From the NCBI GenBank assembly GCA_045132035.1, contig JBGURM010000067.1, forward strand, positions 1 to 28,141: a DNA stretch of 28,141 bases, written 5' to 3'. The translations under genes were made by a program, and so were the position numbers. A model generated the notes under the pieces. It saw only the letters and a program-made list of their open reading frames with translations, was not told the DNA's origin and made no database searches. Shown in pieces: positions 16,042 to 23,455 of the stretch. The stretch's first letter is position 1. Each line of letters starts with the position of its first letter. The DNA comes from UBA2450 sp045132035. GTDB taxonomy: Bacteria; Bacillota_I; Bacilli_A; RFN20; CAG-826.

Positions 16042-17214
16042 ATGGCGAGAATGATATGTGGAAGATGTGGCAAAACTCTTGATGCAGGAGATCGCTTTTG
16101 TCGATATTGTGGATCTAGTGATGTTAGAGAAGAAACACCACAGAAACCTGATGATTTAGAAATAAAAGGCGACACCTTAGTGAAATGTAATGCTTTTAAA
16201 GGACGCCTTGAAGAGAGATGCCCTTTTGATGTGTATTCAACAAGTTACAACCGTTCTTTTTTTGGAAAAGACAAGGTTAATCCAATAGAAGTTATTGAAG
16301 GGTTTCAAAAAGGTTTAATTCCTCGCGATTCCTTTTATTATGATAGAACCGAAAAGTTTGTTGAAGCATATAAAAAACGTGTCATAACTATTCCTAGTAA
16401 TGTAAAAACAGTTGATCGAGGAGATGGATATAAAACCACTTTTGAAGGTTGTGTCCTTTTTACAATTAAATATCCCTCTGATATTGAATTTACAAGATAT
16501 TCACTAACTGAGGCTAGAGTGTTATATTTTACTCTTCCTAAGAAAACTAAGTATTTATATAAACCATATTTTGGTGAACTTAAATTAAATCCAACTCCAA
16601 ATTCAGATGGAGTTATTGAACTTTATGGTGCTCATATAAATAGGCTTGTTGTTCCTTCTTATATAAGAAGAGTTAGTGGTGCCAATAATCATGGTGAAGA
16701 AAATCCATACGAACTAAGTCTTACAGGTTGCACAATTGACGAGGCTATTTTAGAAGGATGCCCGGAAATCTATGTGAATGAACGCAACATGACGAATAGG
16801 GTTCATATTGGTGTCCTAAGATATAATGGCTCGAAATCTCAATACCTCAGAAATAATTCCTATTATTTTGCTGACACTGTTATTTGTCGAGATGGAACAC
16901 TATATTGGAATAAAAATAATGTTGGCACAGTCTTCACCGACTCACCAAAAGATGCAAAAATGATTGATCTTAAATTTGTTACGAAAAATATAAATGGCTT
17001 TAATATGACCAAACTACTTGTTCAATATAACGGAACATATTTTGGATATATGAAAACTGGAGATGTATTATCTAAAGAATTTACTGTTTCCATTCCTGAT
17101 GCGATTAGAAGTATTGAAGTCACTTATCTAGGATATAATTCAAAGAGAGCGACTATTTATCGTTCATCTTCTTACGGTCCTTTGGTTGTGGATTTTGATA
17201 CTTATTTTAAATAA
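16042..17214 (+). CDS. Zinc-ribbon protein with repeat-rich C-terminal region (paralogue 1)
   Basis: A 390-residue protein of unknown function. An N-terminal zinc ribbon has C6, C9, C20 and C23 (CGRCGKTLDAGDRFCRYCG). The remainder has short strands around conserved phrases such as VITIPSNVKTV, VLYFTLPKKTKYL, GELKLN, LVVPSYIRRVSG and IRSIEVTYLGYN. This spacing recalls BspA-like leucine-rich or right-handed solenoid repeats, but they are weak. No signal peptide or membrane segment is seen, so it is probably cytosolic. AAGGAAAA precedes the ATG. The downstream gene, 11 bp away, is a paralogue with the same architecture. Their zinc-ribbon DNA is almost identical while the rest has diverged. Confidence 0.7.
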   Translation: MARMICGRCGKTLDAGDRFCRYCGSSDVREETPQKPDDLEIKGDTLVKCNAFKGRLEERCPFDVYSTSYNRSFFGKDKVNPIEVIEGFQKGLIPRDSFYYDRTEKFVEAYKKRVITIPSNVKTVDRGDGYKTTFEGCVLFTIKYPSDIEFTRYSLTEARVLYFTLPKKTKYLYKPYFGELKLNPTPNSDGVIELYGAHINRLVVPSYIRRVSGANNHGEENPYELSLTGCTIDEAILEGCPEIYVNERNMTNRVHIGVLRYNGSKSQYLRNNSYYFADTVICRDGTLYWNKNNVGTVFTDSPKDAKMIDLKFVTKNINGFNMTKLLVQYNGTYFGYMKTGDVLSKEFTVSIPDAIRSIEVTYLGYNSKRATIYRSSSYGPLVVDFDTYFK

Positions 17215-17225
17215 TAGAGGTAAAT

Positions 17226-18452
17226 ATGGCGAAGTTTTATTGCGCGAAATGTGGCAAAACTCTTGATGCAGGAGATCGATTTTGTCGATATTGTGGATCA
17301 AGCGATATTAAAGAAGAAGTAATAAAGAAACCTGCTGATTTTGAAATCAAAGATGGTGTTCTTTATAAATGCAATATTTCTGGTATCCCTGGTTATGACT
17401 ACCGTGTTCAACGAGGAGTCTATGATTCATTTAAAGAAGAATTTAGATACGCTCATTTATATAGCGAAGCAAGAGCGAGCGATATTATTTATTATGCTTT
17501 AAAAGCAGTGGAGAATAATCTTCCTTTAGTTGATTATTCTGACGCGATTAGAGAATTTGCTAATAACGCTAAAAAGAGTGGGGTTCTTACTATTCCTTCA
17601 TCCGTTAGGCTTGTTAAAGGACAATATAAAGGGGAATGCGCTTTCTCGTTCAAATCATTCTATGCAGTGAATTATTCTCCAAATACAGAATTCGAAGGAT
17701 ATGCTTTCTCAAATAGCTTTATTTATAAATTCACTCTTCCTATGAAAATGGAAGAAGTTGGGAAAACTTCTTTTGGAGAACTCACTATAAGTGATATCAC
17801 TAATGTTGAATTAATGTCTTGTAACATTATTAAACTAAATCTTCCTTCCTCTATCACCGTGATTCATGATCGAAAACTAATGAGAGATGTTAATCCAAAA
17901 GGACACGAAATATGCCTAGTTGGCTGTATTATCAAAGAATTGATTGTAGGACGAAATACCAAAATCGTTGACCATCGTGATTCTTCCTTTGGAAGAAGTA
18001 ACATCGAAATACTTAGATATGGTGGTTCAAAGAACTATTTCTTTGAAAACGATGTTGTTCATTTTGCTAAAAAGATTGTTTGTTATGATGGAACTATATC
18101 ATATAGAAGACAAGATCACGCGGATATGATTAGCGATGTCACTAATGACACAAAGATGATTAATATCACTTTAAAAAACGACAGTCCTAATGGACTAGGA
18201 TTTAACGAATACTTGATTAAATTCACTGGTGTTAATAATGGATATATTTATTTTGTTTCTAGAGGAGCACTAAAAACCCATATTTTACAAGTACCAGCCT
18301 CAATCCGTTCTATTGAATTCATTAAGCAATATGAAAAACCAATAACAATTTATCGTCCATCATATGGAGAGTGGGTAATTGATGTTAAGAATCAAAAATA
18401 TATAACTGATAACTCACATACCACTTATAACCCATTTGCAAAATACTGGTAA
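17226..18452 (+). CDS. Zinc-ribbon protein with repeat-rich C-terminal region (paralogue 2)
   Basis: A 408-residue paralogue of the preceding protein with the same zinc ribbon (C6, C9, C20, C23 in CAKCGKTLDAGDRFCRYCG). It has the same downstream phrases in the same order: LTIPSSVRLVKG, FTLPMKMEEVG, GELTIS, LNLPSSITVI, IRSIEFIKQ and TIYRPSYGEW. Outside the ribbon, identity is low. AGAGG lies 5 bases before the ATG and the gap to the first paralogue is 11 bp, so they form an operon. No membrane segment is visible. The function is unknown; a pair of paralogues with a metal-binding head suggests a hetero-oligomer or protein-binding scaffold, but this is only inference. Confidence 0.7.
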   Translation: MAKFYCAKCGKTLDAGDRFCRYCGSSDIKEEVIKKPADFEIKDGVLYKCNISGIPGYDYRVQRGVYDSFKEEFRYAHLYSEARASDIIYYALKAVENNLPLVDYSDAIREFANNAKKSGVLTIPSSVRLVKGQYKGECAFSFKSFYAVNYSPNTEFEGYAFSNSFIYKFTLPMKMEEVGKTSFGELTISDITNVELMSCNIIKLNLPSSITVIHDRKLMRDVNPKGHEICLVGCIIKELIVGRNTKIVDHRDSSFGRSNIEILRYGGSKNYFFENDVVHFAKKIVCYDGTISYRRQDHADMISDVTNDTKMINITLKNDSPNGLGFNEYLIKFTGVNNGYIYFVSRGALKTHILQVPASIRSIEFIKQYEKPITIYRPSYGEWVIDVKNQKYITDNSHTTYNPFAKYW

Positions 18453-18501
18453 TTGACATTAAACTATCAAATACTTTTGATTGGAAAAATGCTCTTAATG
18501 A

Positions 18502-18549
18502 AAAGTTGCCAAAATGGCAATTTTTTAATTTAATAAAGTTGCCAAAATG
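18502..18549 (+). promoter_or_regulatory. 15-bp direct repeat, likely operator of the HTH-nucleotidyltransferase gene
   Basis: AAAGTTGCCAAAATG occurs twice, exactly, at 18502-18516 and 18535-18549. The period is 33 bp, about three helical turns. The second copy abuts TATATT (18551-18556), a likely -10. A perfect TTGACA also lies at 18453-18458. The encoded XRE-type HTH makes autoregulation plausible. Confidence 0.6.
18506..18526 (+). terminator. Short intrinsic terminator of the zinc-ribbon operon
   Basis: TTGCCA/TGGCAA with a 3-base loop is followed by TTTTTT. It overlaps the first copy of the direct repeat, so one sequence may serve both ends. Confidence 0.55.
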
Positions 18550-18564
18550 ATATATTAATAATAT

Positions 18565-19032
18565 ATGACATTAGTAGAATTAAGAAAACAAGGTAAACTA
18601 ACACAAAAAGAGGCTGCGGCTTTAATGGGTATCCCATATCGAACATATGTCCGATATGAAGAAGATGTCAGTTATTTAGATTCATATAAATATAGAAAAT
18701 TATATGATGACCTTTTTGAAATTATCAAAATAGATGAAACGCATGGAGTCCATGATATCAATACAATTATTAAATTATCGAGATCAGTTCTTGAAAAGTA
18801 TGGTGTAAAAAGATGTTATTTATTTGGAAGCTATGCTAGAGGAGAAGCTAAACCAACAAGCGATATTGACTTACTTATTGACACAAATATTACTGGTTTA
18901 GATTTTTTAAATCTAATAGATGGATTAAGAACTGCTTTGTGTAAAAAAATAGATCTATTAAGAATGTGTGATTTACAAAATGGGAATCCTATTATTTTAG
19001 AAATATTAAAAGAGGGAATTAAAATAATTTGA
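18565..19032 (+). CDS. XRE-type HTH fused to MNT-type nucleotidyltransferase
   Basis: A 155-residue fusion. The N-terminal HTH (LTQKEAAALMGIPYRTYVRYEED) is of the XRE/Cro type. The C-terminal minimal nucleotidyltransferase domain has GSYARG (88-93), S99-D100-I-D102 and a third acidic residue D130 in KKIDLL, so the polymerase-beta-like active site is complete. Stand-alone MNT proteins often act as antitoxins that AMPylate or otherwise neutralise HEPN ribonucleases. No HEPN partner is visible; recN converges from the right. The fused HTH and the upstream direct repeats suggest it represses its own gene. There is no Shine-Dalgarno, and the -10 lies only 8 bases before the ATG, so the mRNA may be leaderless. 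The TGA stop is followed directly by TAG. Confidence 0.85.
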   Translation: MTLVELRKQGKLTQKEAAALMGIPYRTYVRYEEDVSYLDSYKYRKLYDDLFEIIKIDETHGVHDINTIIKLSRSVLEKYGVKRCYLFGSYARGEAKPTSDIDLLIDTNITGLDFLNLIDGLRTALCKKIDLLRMCDLQNGNPIILEILKEGIKII

Positions 19033-19054
19033 TAGGTAATTACATTATTGAGTC

Positions 19055-19088
19055 GAAAAAATAAAGGTCCTATTCGTTAGATAGGACC
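19055..19088 (-). terminator. Terminator overlapping the recN 3' end
   Basis: On the minus strand GGTCCTAT (19088-19081) pairs perfectly with ATAGGACC (19073-19066), followed by TTTATTTTTT. The recN stop codon lies within this hairpin. Confidence 0.8.
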
Positions 19089-20746
19089 ATTTCTTTAGCG
19101 TACTCTAATTGTTTTGGAGTGACTTTACCATCACTAATCATTAAAGCGATTTCATATATCTTTTCTTCTAAACTTAATTCTTTGATTAACGTGTAGGTTC
19201 TCGCTTCTTTTACTATTTTACTAATCTTAATATGATGGTTACTTAATGAAGCAACTTGAGGTAAATGAGTAATAGTGATGACTTGAGTGGATAAAGAAAT
19301 ATCTTTAATCTTTAAAGCTACTTTTCTAGCGACTTCTCCACTTATTCCAGTATCAATTTCATCAAAGATAACTGTGTCAATCTTTTGAGATTTGATATAT
19401 AAAGCTTTTAAAGCGAGCATGATTCGACTCATTTCTCCTCCAGAAACAACTTTGGATAATGGTTTAATTCCTTCTCCAATATTTGTTTCAATATAGAATT
19501 CAATAGAGTCCACTCCATTATCATTAAATATTGAAAGAGAATAATCTTTATCTTTTTCATTAGAAATAATTTCAACTTTAAAAATTGACGCTAACGCTAA
19601 ATCGGAAAGAGAATTCATGACATCTTTCATAACAATAGTGGCGATGTCTTTTCTAACTTTAGTTAACGCACTTGCGTATGTATATGTTTCATCATATTGA
19701 GCGATAAATTCTTTTCTTTTCTCTAAAAGAGAATCGTCGAGATTTTCTTTGTTTTTAAGTAGAGATTCTAAGGTATTTTGATATTCAATTAATTCCTTAA
19801 CATCTTTCTTATATTTCTTCTTTAAAATATTAAGAGCGCTTTTTCTTTCAATTAATTCATTTAAGCGATTTGGATCATAATCTAATCTTGATACTTTTTT
19901 CTTAATATCTTCAAAAATAGCTTCTAATTCATAATAGTAGTCATTTAATCTATCTGACATTTCTTTATATTCATTTTGATATTCGCTTAATTTAGAAATA
20001 TTTTCTTTTATTTCATAAATATCATCTAAAGAATCTTTTTCGATTAATACTTTACTTTGATTAAGTAGCTCATAGATTTTATCGAAGTTATTAAGTAGTT
20101 CAATTTCTTCATCAATCTCTTTCTCTTCATTTTCTCTAAGACCAAAAGACTCTAATTCTTTTAAAGAATATTCATATTCATCTCTTTTATTTTTGATTTC
20201 ATTAATATAGGTCACTAAATCGAGATATTCTTTTTCTTTTTGCTTTAATAACGCGAAAGAACTCAAGTATTTTTCTTTATAGTCATTTACTAAATCAAAT
20301 TTAATTCCATCGATGATTTCTAAATAATTATCTCTATTTAATAACTTCACCATATCAAATTGTTGATGGATATCAGCGAGATATTTAGCTATTTGTTTTA
20401 ATTCATTTAATGAGATAACTTTTCCATTCGCCTTAATAACATTTTTATTATTAGTGATAGTTCTACTAATTTCTAATTTATTATCAAAAGCGTCGATATC
20501 AAGTTTAGTTAATAACGCGCTTAGTCTTTTATTATTAAAAACAAAGATTCCGGAGATAAAAGCTTTCTCTTCTCCATTACGAATCATTTCCGAATTAGCG
20601 CGATCACCTAATAGTAGTGATATTGAATCAATAATTAATGATTTGCCCGCTCCAGTTTCACCTGTTAAAACAGTGAGACCATCTTTAAAAGAGATGTTAA
20701 CATCTTCGATGATTGCAAAATTCTTAACTGATAATTGAGTGAGCAT
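19070..20746 (-). CDS. recN: DNA repair protein RecN
   Basis: A 558-residue SMC-like ATPase that acts early in double-strand break repair, in the cytosol at broken ends. Walker A is GETGAGKS (29-36). A long coiled coil fills the middle (about 160-355, rich in Glu, Lys and Leu). The ABC signature is VVSGGEMSRIMLALKAL, Walker B is TVIFDEIDTGISGEVA, and the H-loop is ITHLPQVASLSNH. The length is typical of RecN. On the minus strand a TATAAT box (plus strand 20765-20770) lies 18 bp before the ATG; the ribosome site (AGG) is weak. It is transcribed alone, divergent from htpG and convergent with the nucleotidyltransferase fusion. It ends in TAG. Confidence 0.95.
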   Translation of the reverse strand: MLTQLSVKNFAIIEDVNISFKDGLTVLTGETGAGKSLIIDSISLLLGDRANSEMIRNGEEKAFISGIFVFNNKRLSALLTKLDIDAFDNKLEISRTITNNKNVIKANGKVISLNELKQIAKYLADIHQQFDMVKLLNRDNYLEIIDGIKFDLVNDYKEKYLSSFALLKQKEKEYLDLVTYINEIKNKRDEYEYSLKELESFGLRENEEKEIDEEIELLNNFDKIYELLNQSKVLIEKDSLDDIYEIKENISKLSEYQNEYKEMSDRLNDYYYELEAIFEDIKKKVSRLDYDPNRLNELIERKSALNILKKKYKKDVKELIEYQNTLESLLKNKENLDDSLLEKRKEFIAQYDETYTYASALTKVRKDIATIVMKDVMNSLSDLALASIFKVEIISNEKDKDYSLSIFNDNGVDSIEFYIETNIGEGIKPLSKVVSGGEMSRIMLALKALYIKSQKIDTVIFDEIDTGISGEVARKVALKIKDISLSTQVITITHLPQVASLSNHHIKISKIVKEARTYTLIKELSLEEKIYEIALMISDGKVTPKQLEYAKEMVLSNE

Positions 20747-20848
20747 ATATTGCCTATGTTTTTAATTATAAATAGATAAAGTGATATATAAAATAAATAT
20801 TTTAAAAAAGAAAAAGCGCCAAACAATTTACTATTTTTTCAAGAAAAT

Positions 20849-20875
20849 ATAGCACTCCTCTTGCAAGAGTGCCAA
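20849..20875 (+). promoter_or_regulatory. CIRCE operator 1 upstream of htpG (HrcA binding site)
   Basis: ATAGCACTC-N9-GAGTGCCAA matches the consensus TTAGCACTC-N9-GAGTGCTAA at 16 of 18 positions with exact spacing. It overlaps the -35 of the htpG promoter. Confidence 0.85.
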
Positions 20876-20888
20876 AAATGATTACAAT
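20861..20888 (+). promoter_or_regulatory. htpG promoter
   Basis: TTGCAA (20861-20866) and TACAAT (20883-20888) are separated by 16 bp. Transcription would start near 20895, between the two CIRCE elements. Confidence 0.6.
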
Positions 20889-20896
20889 ATATGATG

Positions 20897-20923
20897 TTAG
20901 CAGTTTAATGCTTTGAGTGCTAA
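20897..20923 (+). promoter_or_regulatory. CIRCE operator 2 at the htpG transcription start
   Basis: TTAGCAGTT-N9-GAGTGCTAA has a perfect right half and six of nine bases in the left half, with exact spacing. It covers the predicted start and ends right at the AAAGGAGA ribosome site. Confidence 0.8.
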
Positions 20924-20940
20924 AAGGAGATTTAACAACA

Positions 20941-22836
20941 ATGAAAGAAGTAAAAGAATTTCAAACTGAATCAAAAGAGTTGCTCTCTTTAATGATTAAT
21001 TCTATTTATAGTAATAACGAAATATTTTTAAGAGAACTAATCTCTAACGCCAGTGATGCGATTGATAAATATCGTTATCTTTCTTTAACAAGTGAAGGAA
21101 AATATCCAGTTAGAGAAGGCGAAATCAGATTATCGTTTGATAAAAAGAAAAGAACAATCACTATTAGTGATAACGGAATTGGAATGAGTAAAGATGACCT
21201 CATTAACAATTTAGGCACAATCGCTAAAAGTGGATCAAAAGATTTCGTTTCTAAATTAAAAGAAGCAAAAGAAAAACAAGATTTAAATATTATCGGTCAA
21301 TTTGGTGTTGGCTTTTATAGTGCCTTTATGGTCGCGGATAATATTGAAGTTTTAACAAAAACTGTCGATAGTGAAGCTTATTTATTCTCATCTAATGGAG
21401 AAGAAAGTTACACAATTGAAGATGCTTCTAAAGAAGAAGTTGGTACCACAATCACTTTACATCTAAAAAAGAAAACTAAAGAAGTCGATTATGATGAATA
21501 TTTAAGTGAATATCAATTAAGAAACCTTGTTAAAAAATATAGTGACTATGTCCGTTATCCAATTAAGATGAATGTCACTAAAACTAAAAAAGAAGGAGAT
21601 AAGGATGTTGAATACACTGAAGATGAAACACTCAACTCCATGACTCCAATTTGGAAAAAGAACAAAAAAGATGTTACTGATGAAGAATTAAATAACTTCT
21701 ATAAAGACAAATTCTATGATTATGAAGATCCATTAATTTCTTTATTTGTTAAAGTTGATGGAAATATCACATATGATTCACTTTTATATATTCCAAGCCA
21801 TGCTCCAATGAATTTATATAGTGATAACTTTGAAAAAGGATTACAACTTTATTCTAAAGGTGTCTTTATTAAAGACAAATGTCCTGAACTAGTTCCTGAT
21901 TATCTTAAATTCGTTAAAGGTTTAGTGGATTCTCCAGACTTTAACTTAAATATTTCTAGAGAGATTCTTCAACAATCACCAATGATGAAAAAGATCTCTG
22001 AAAATATCGAAAAGAAGATCGTTTCTAAACTTGAAGAAGTAAGAAAGAATGATTTTGAAAAATATAAGAAATTCTGGGAATCATTTGGAGAGATGATTAA
22101 ATACGGCATTTATTCCACTTATGGAATGAAAAAAGACACTCTTCAAGGATTATTAATCTTCCATTCTTTAAAACATAATGATGAATATATTTCTTTAGAG
22201 ACTTATAAGTCAGAAATGAAGAAAGAACAAAAATATATCTATTATGTTGCGGGTGATAATCTTGATTCGATTAAATTATTACCTCAAATTGAAAAATATC
22301 GTAAAGAAGACACTGATGTCTTATTATTTGATAAGAAGATTGATGAGTTCGCCATCATGATGATGAGAGAGTTCGACAAGGTCGAATTCAAACTCATTTC
22401 TGATGAAAGTGCTTCTGAACTTTCAAAAGAAGAACAACAAAAGATTGATGATTTAACCGCCGATAATAAGAGGCTCATTGATAACATCAAAGAAGCTCTT
22501 GGAGACAAAGTTAATGATGTCATCATCTCTTCTAAACTTGTTGATGCACCTTTATGTTTGTCAACTAAAGATGGCATGTCTCTTGATATGGAAAAAACTC
22601 TTCAAGAAGAAGCAGTGGAAAACAAAGAAGAAATCAAAGCCACTAAAGTTCTTGAAATTAACCCAGATCACGACTTATTTAAAGCCTTATCTTCAATTCA
22701 ACAAAATGATGAACTTGTTAAAGAATATGCTTCTCTTTTATATGATGAAGCAATGTTGCTTGAAGGTAGAGATATCGAAAATAAAGGCGAGTTCGTGAAA
22801 AAACTTAACGCTTTGTTATTAAAAACCATAAAATAA
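20941..22836 (+). CDS. htpG: Hsp90-family chaperone HtpG
   Basis: A 631-residue cytosolic ATP-dependent chaperone. The N-terminal GHKL ATPase shows EIFLRELISNASDAIDKYRYL (E and N for ATP and Mg), DNGIGM, GTIAKSGSKDF and GQFGVGFYSAFMVAD. The middle domain includes WKKNKKDVTDEELNNFYK and the family signature LYSKGVFI and LNISREILQQ. A C-terminal dimerisation domain follows. The length matches family members. AAGGAGA lies 10 bases before the ATG at 20941; an in-frame GTG at 20917 lies inside CIRCE operator 2 and is unlikely. Two CIRCE elements indicate HrcA repression and heat induction. A strong bidirectional terminator follows. Confidence 0.96.
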   Translation: MKEVKEFQTESKELLSLMINSIYSNNEIFLRELISNASDAIDKYRYLSLTSEGKYPVREGEIRLSFDKKKRTITISDNGIGMSKDDLINNLGTIAKSGSKDFVSKLKEAKEKQDLNIIGQFGVGFYSAFMVADNIEVLTKTVDSEAYLFSSNGEESYTIEDASKEEVGTTITLHLKKKTKEVDYDEYLSEYQLRNLVKKYSDYVRYPIKMNVTKTKKEGDKDVEYTEDETLNSMTPIWKKNKKDVTDEELNNFYKDKFYDYEDPLISLFVKVDGNITYDSLLYIPSHAPMNLYSDNFEKGLQLYSKGVFIKDKCPELVPDYLKFVKGLVDSPDFNLNISREILQQSPMMKKISENIEKKIVSKLEEVRKNDFEKYKKFWESFGEMIKYGIYSTYGMKKDTLQGLLIFHSLKHNDEYISLETYKSEMKKEQKYIYYVAGDNLDSIKLLPQIEKYRKEDTDVLLFDKKIDEFAIMMMREFDKVEFKLISDESASELSKEEQQKIDDLTADNKRLIDNIKEALGDKVNDVIISSKLVDAPLCLSTKDGMSLDMEKTLQEEAVENKEEIKATKVLEINPDHDLFKALSSIQQNDELVKEYASLLYDEAMLLEGRDIENKGEFVKKLNALLLKTIK

Positions 22837-22863
22837 AGGTATTTATTTCTATAAACGTAATTT

Positions 22864-22898
22864 AAAAGCTCGGAAAGTTTAAATCCGAGCTTTTCTTT
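22864..22898. terminator. Bidirectional terminator between htpG and the convergent membrane protein gene
   Basis: AAAGCTCGGA/TCCGAGCTTT (10 bp) has a 9-base loop, with TTTTCTTTT on the plus side and a T-run (TTTTAAATT) on the minus side. Confidence 0.85.
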
Positions 22899-23407
22899 TA
22901 GAAATCTGAGTCAATCATATGGGCAACTTTATATGCGCCGATATCATTGATGAGAGAGGAGACAAATCCAACTAGTAGCATGATTGGAATGTTAATTAAC
23001 ATTGAAGCAAATGCTTGAGTTGGAGTTGTGTAGATTTTAAGAACGAAGTAGTTGAATAATGTTAACGCTGGAGTAATAGCAACGTAATAAATCAATGTGA
23101 TGATTAAGGTTGCTAATAAACGATAAGGCATATTTCCTGTATATGTGTCGTTTCTTACGTGGAATAAGGCAGTGAACCATCTTCCAATATTAGTAAGAGG
23201 AACAAACATTCCCACTAACATTGCAATCGTAAATCCAACTAAGAAGTTATATAGCATATTGAGCCATACAATATCATTGAAGTTGATTGTAAGGACCCCG
23301 CTATCGAAGTCTGTAGCACCGACGATAGAAGCTGCTAAACATAGGAAGAAGCAAACTGGGATGTTACATATTAGACAATATACAAATGTTGCTACTTTAA
23401 TTCTCAT
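22898..23407 (-). CDS. Four-segment integral membrane protein of unknown function
   Basis: A 169-residue membrane protein. Four hydrophobic segments are seen: VATFVYCLICNIPVCFFLCL, MLYNFLVGFTIAMLVGMFV, LLATLIITLIYYVAITPALT and MLINIPIMLLVGFVSSLI. A soluble loop between the second and third holds GRWFTALFHVRNDTYTG. The two halves look similar (NFLVGFTIAMLVG near NIPIMLLVGFVSS), suggesting an internal duplication. I chose the ATG at 23407; a TTG three codons earlier is in frame. There is no clear ribosome site. It is downstream of, and in the same direction as, the gene ending at 23456, 48 bp away, so the two may be co-transcribed. I do not recognise a family. Confidence 0.7.
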   Translation of the reverse strand: MRIKVATFVYCLICNIPVCFFLCLAASIVGATDFDSGVLTINFNDIVWLNMLYNFLVGFTIAMLVGMFVPLTNIGRWFTALFHVRNDTYTGNMPYRLLATLIITLIYYVAITPALTLFNYFVLKIYTTPTQAFASMLINIPIMLLVGFVSSLINDIGAYKVAHMIDSDF

Positions 23408-23455
23408 AACCGGCAATTATTCTAAACACTTATACTTCTATTTGCAATAGAAATA

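Noticed and set aside
18565..19070. Complete MNT/HEPN toxin-antitoxin pair
   Set aside because: Only the nucleotidyltransferase is present; the next gene is convergent recN and the upstream genes are zinc-ribbon paralogues.
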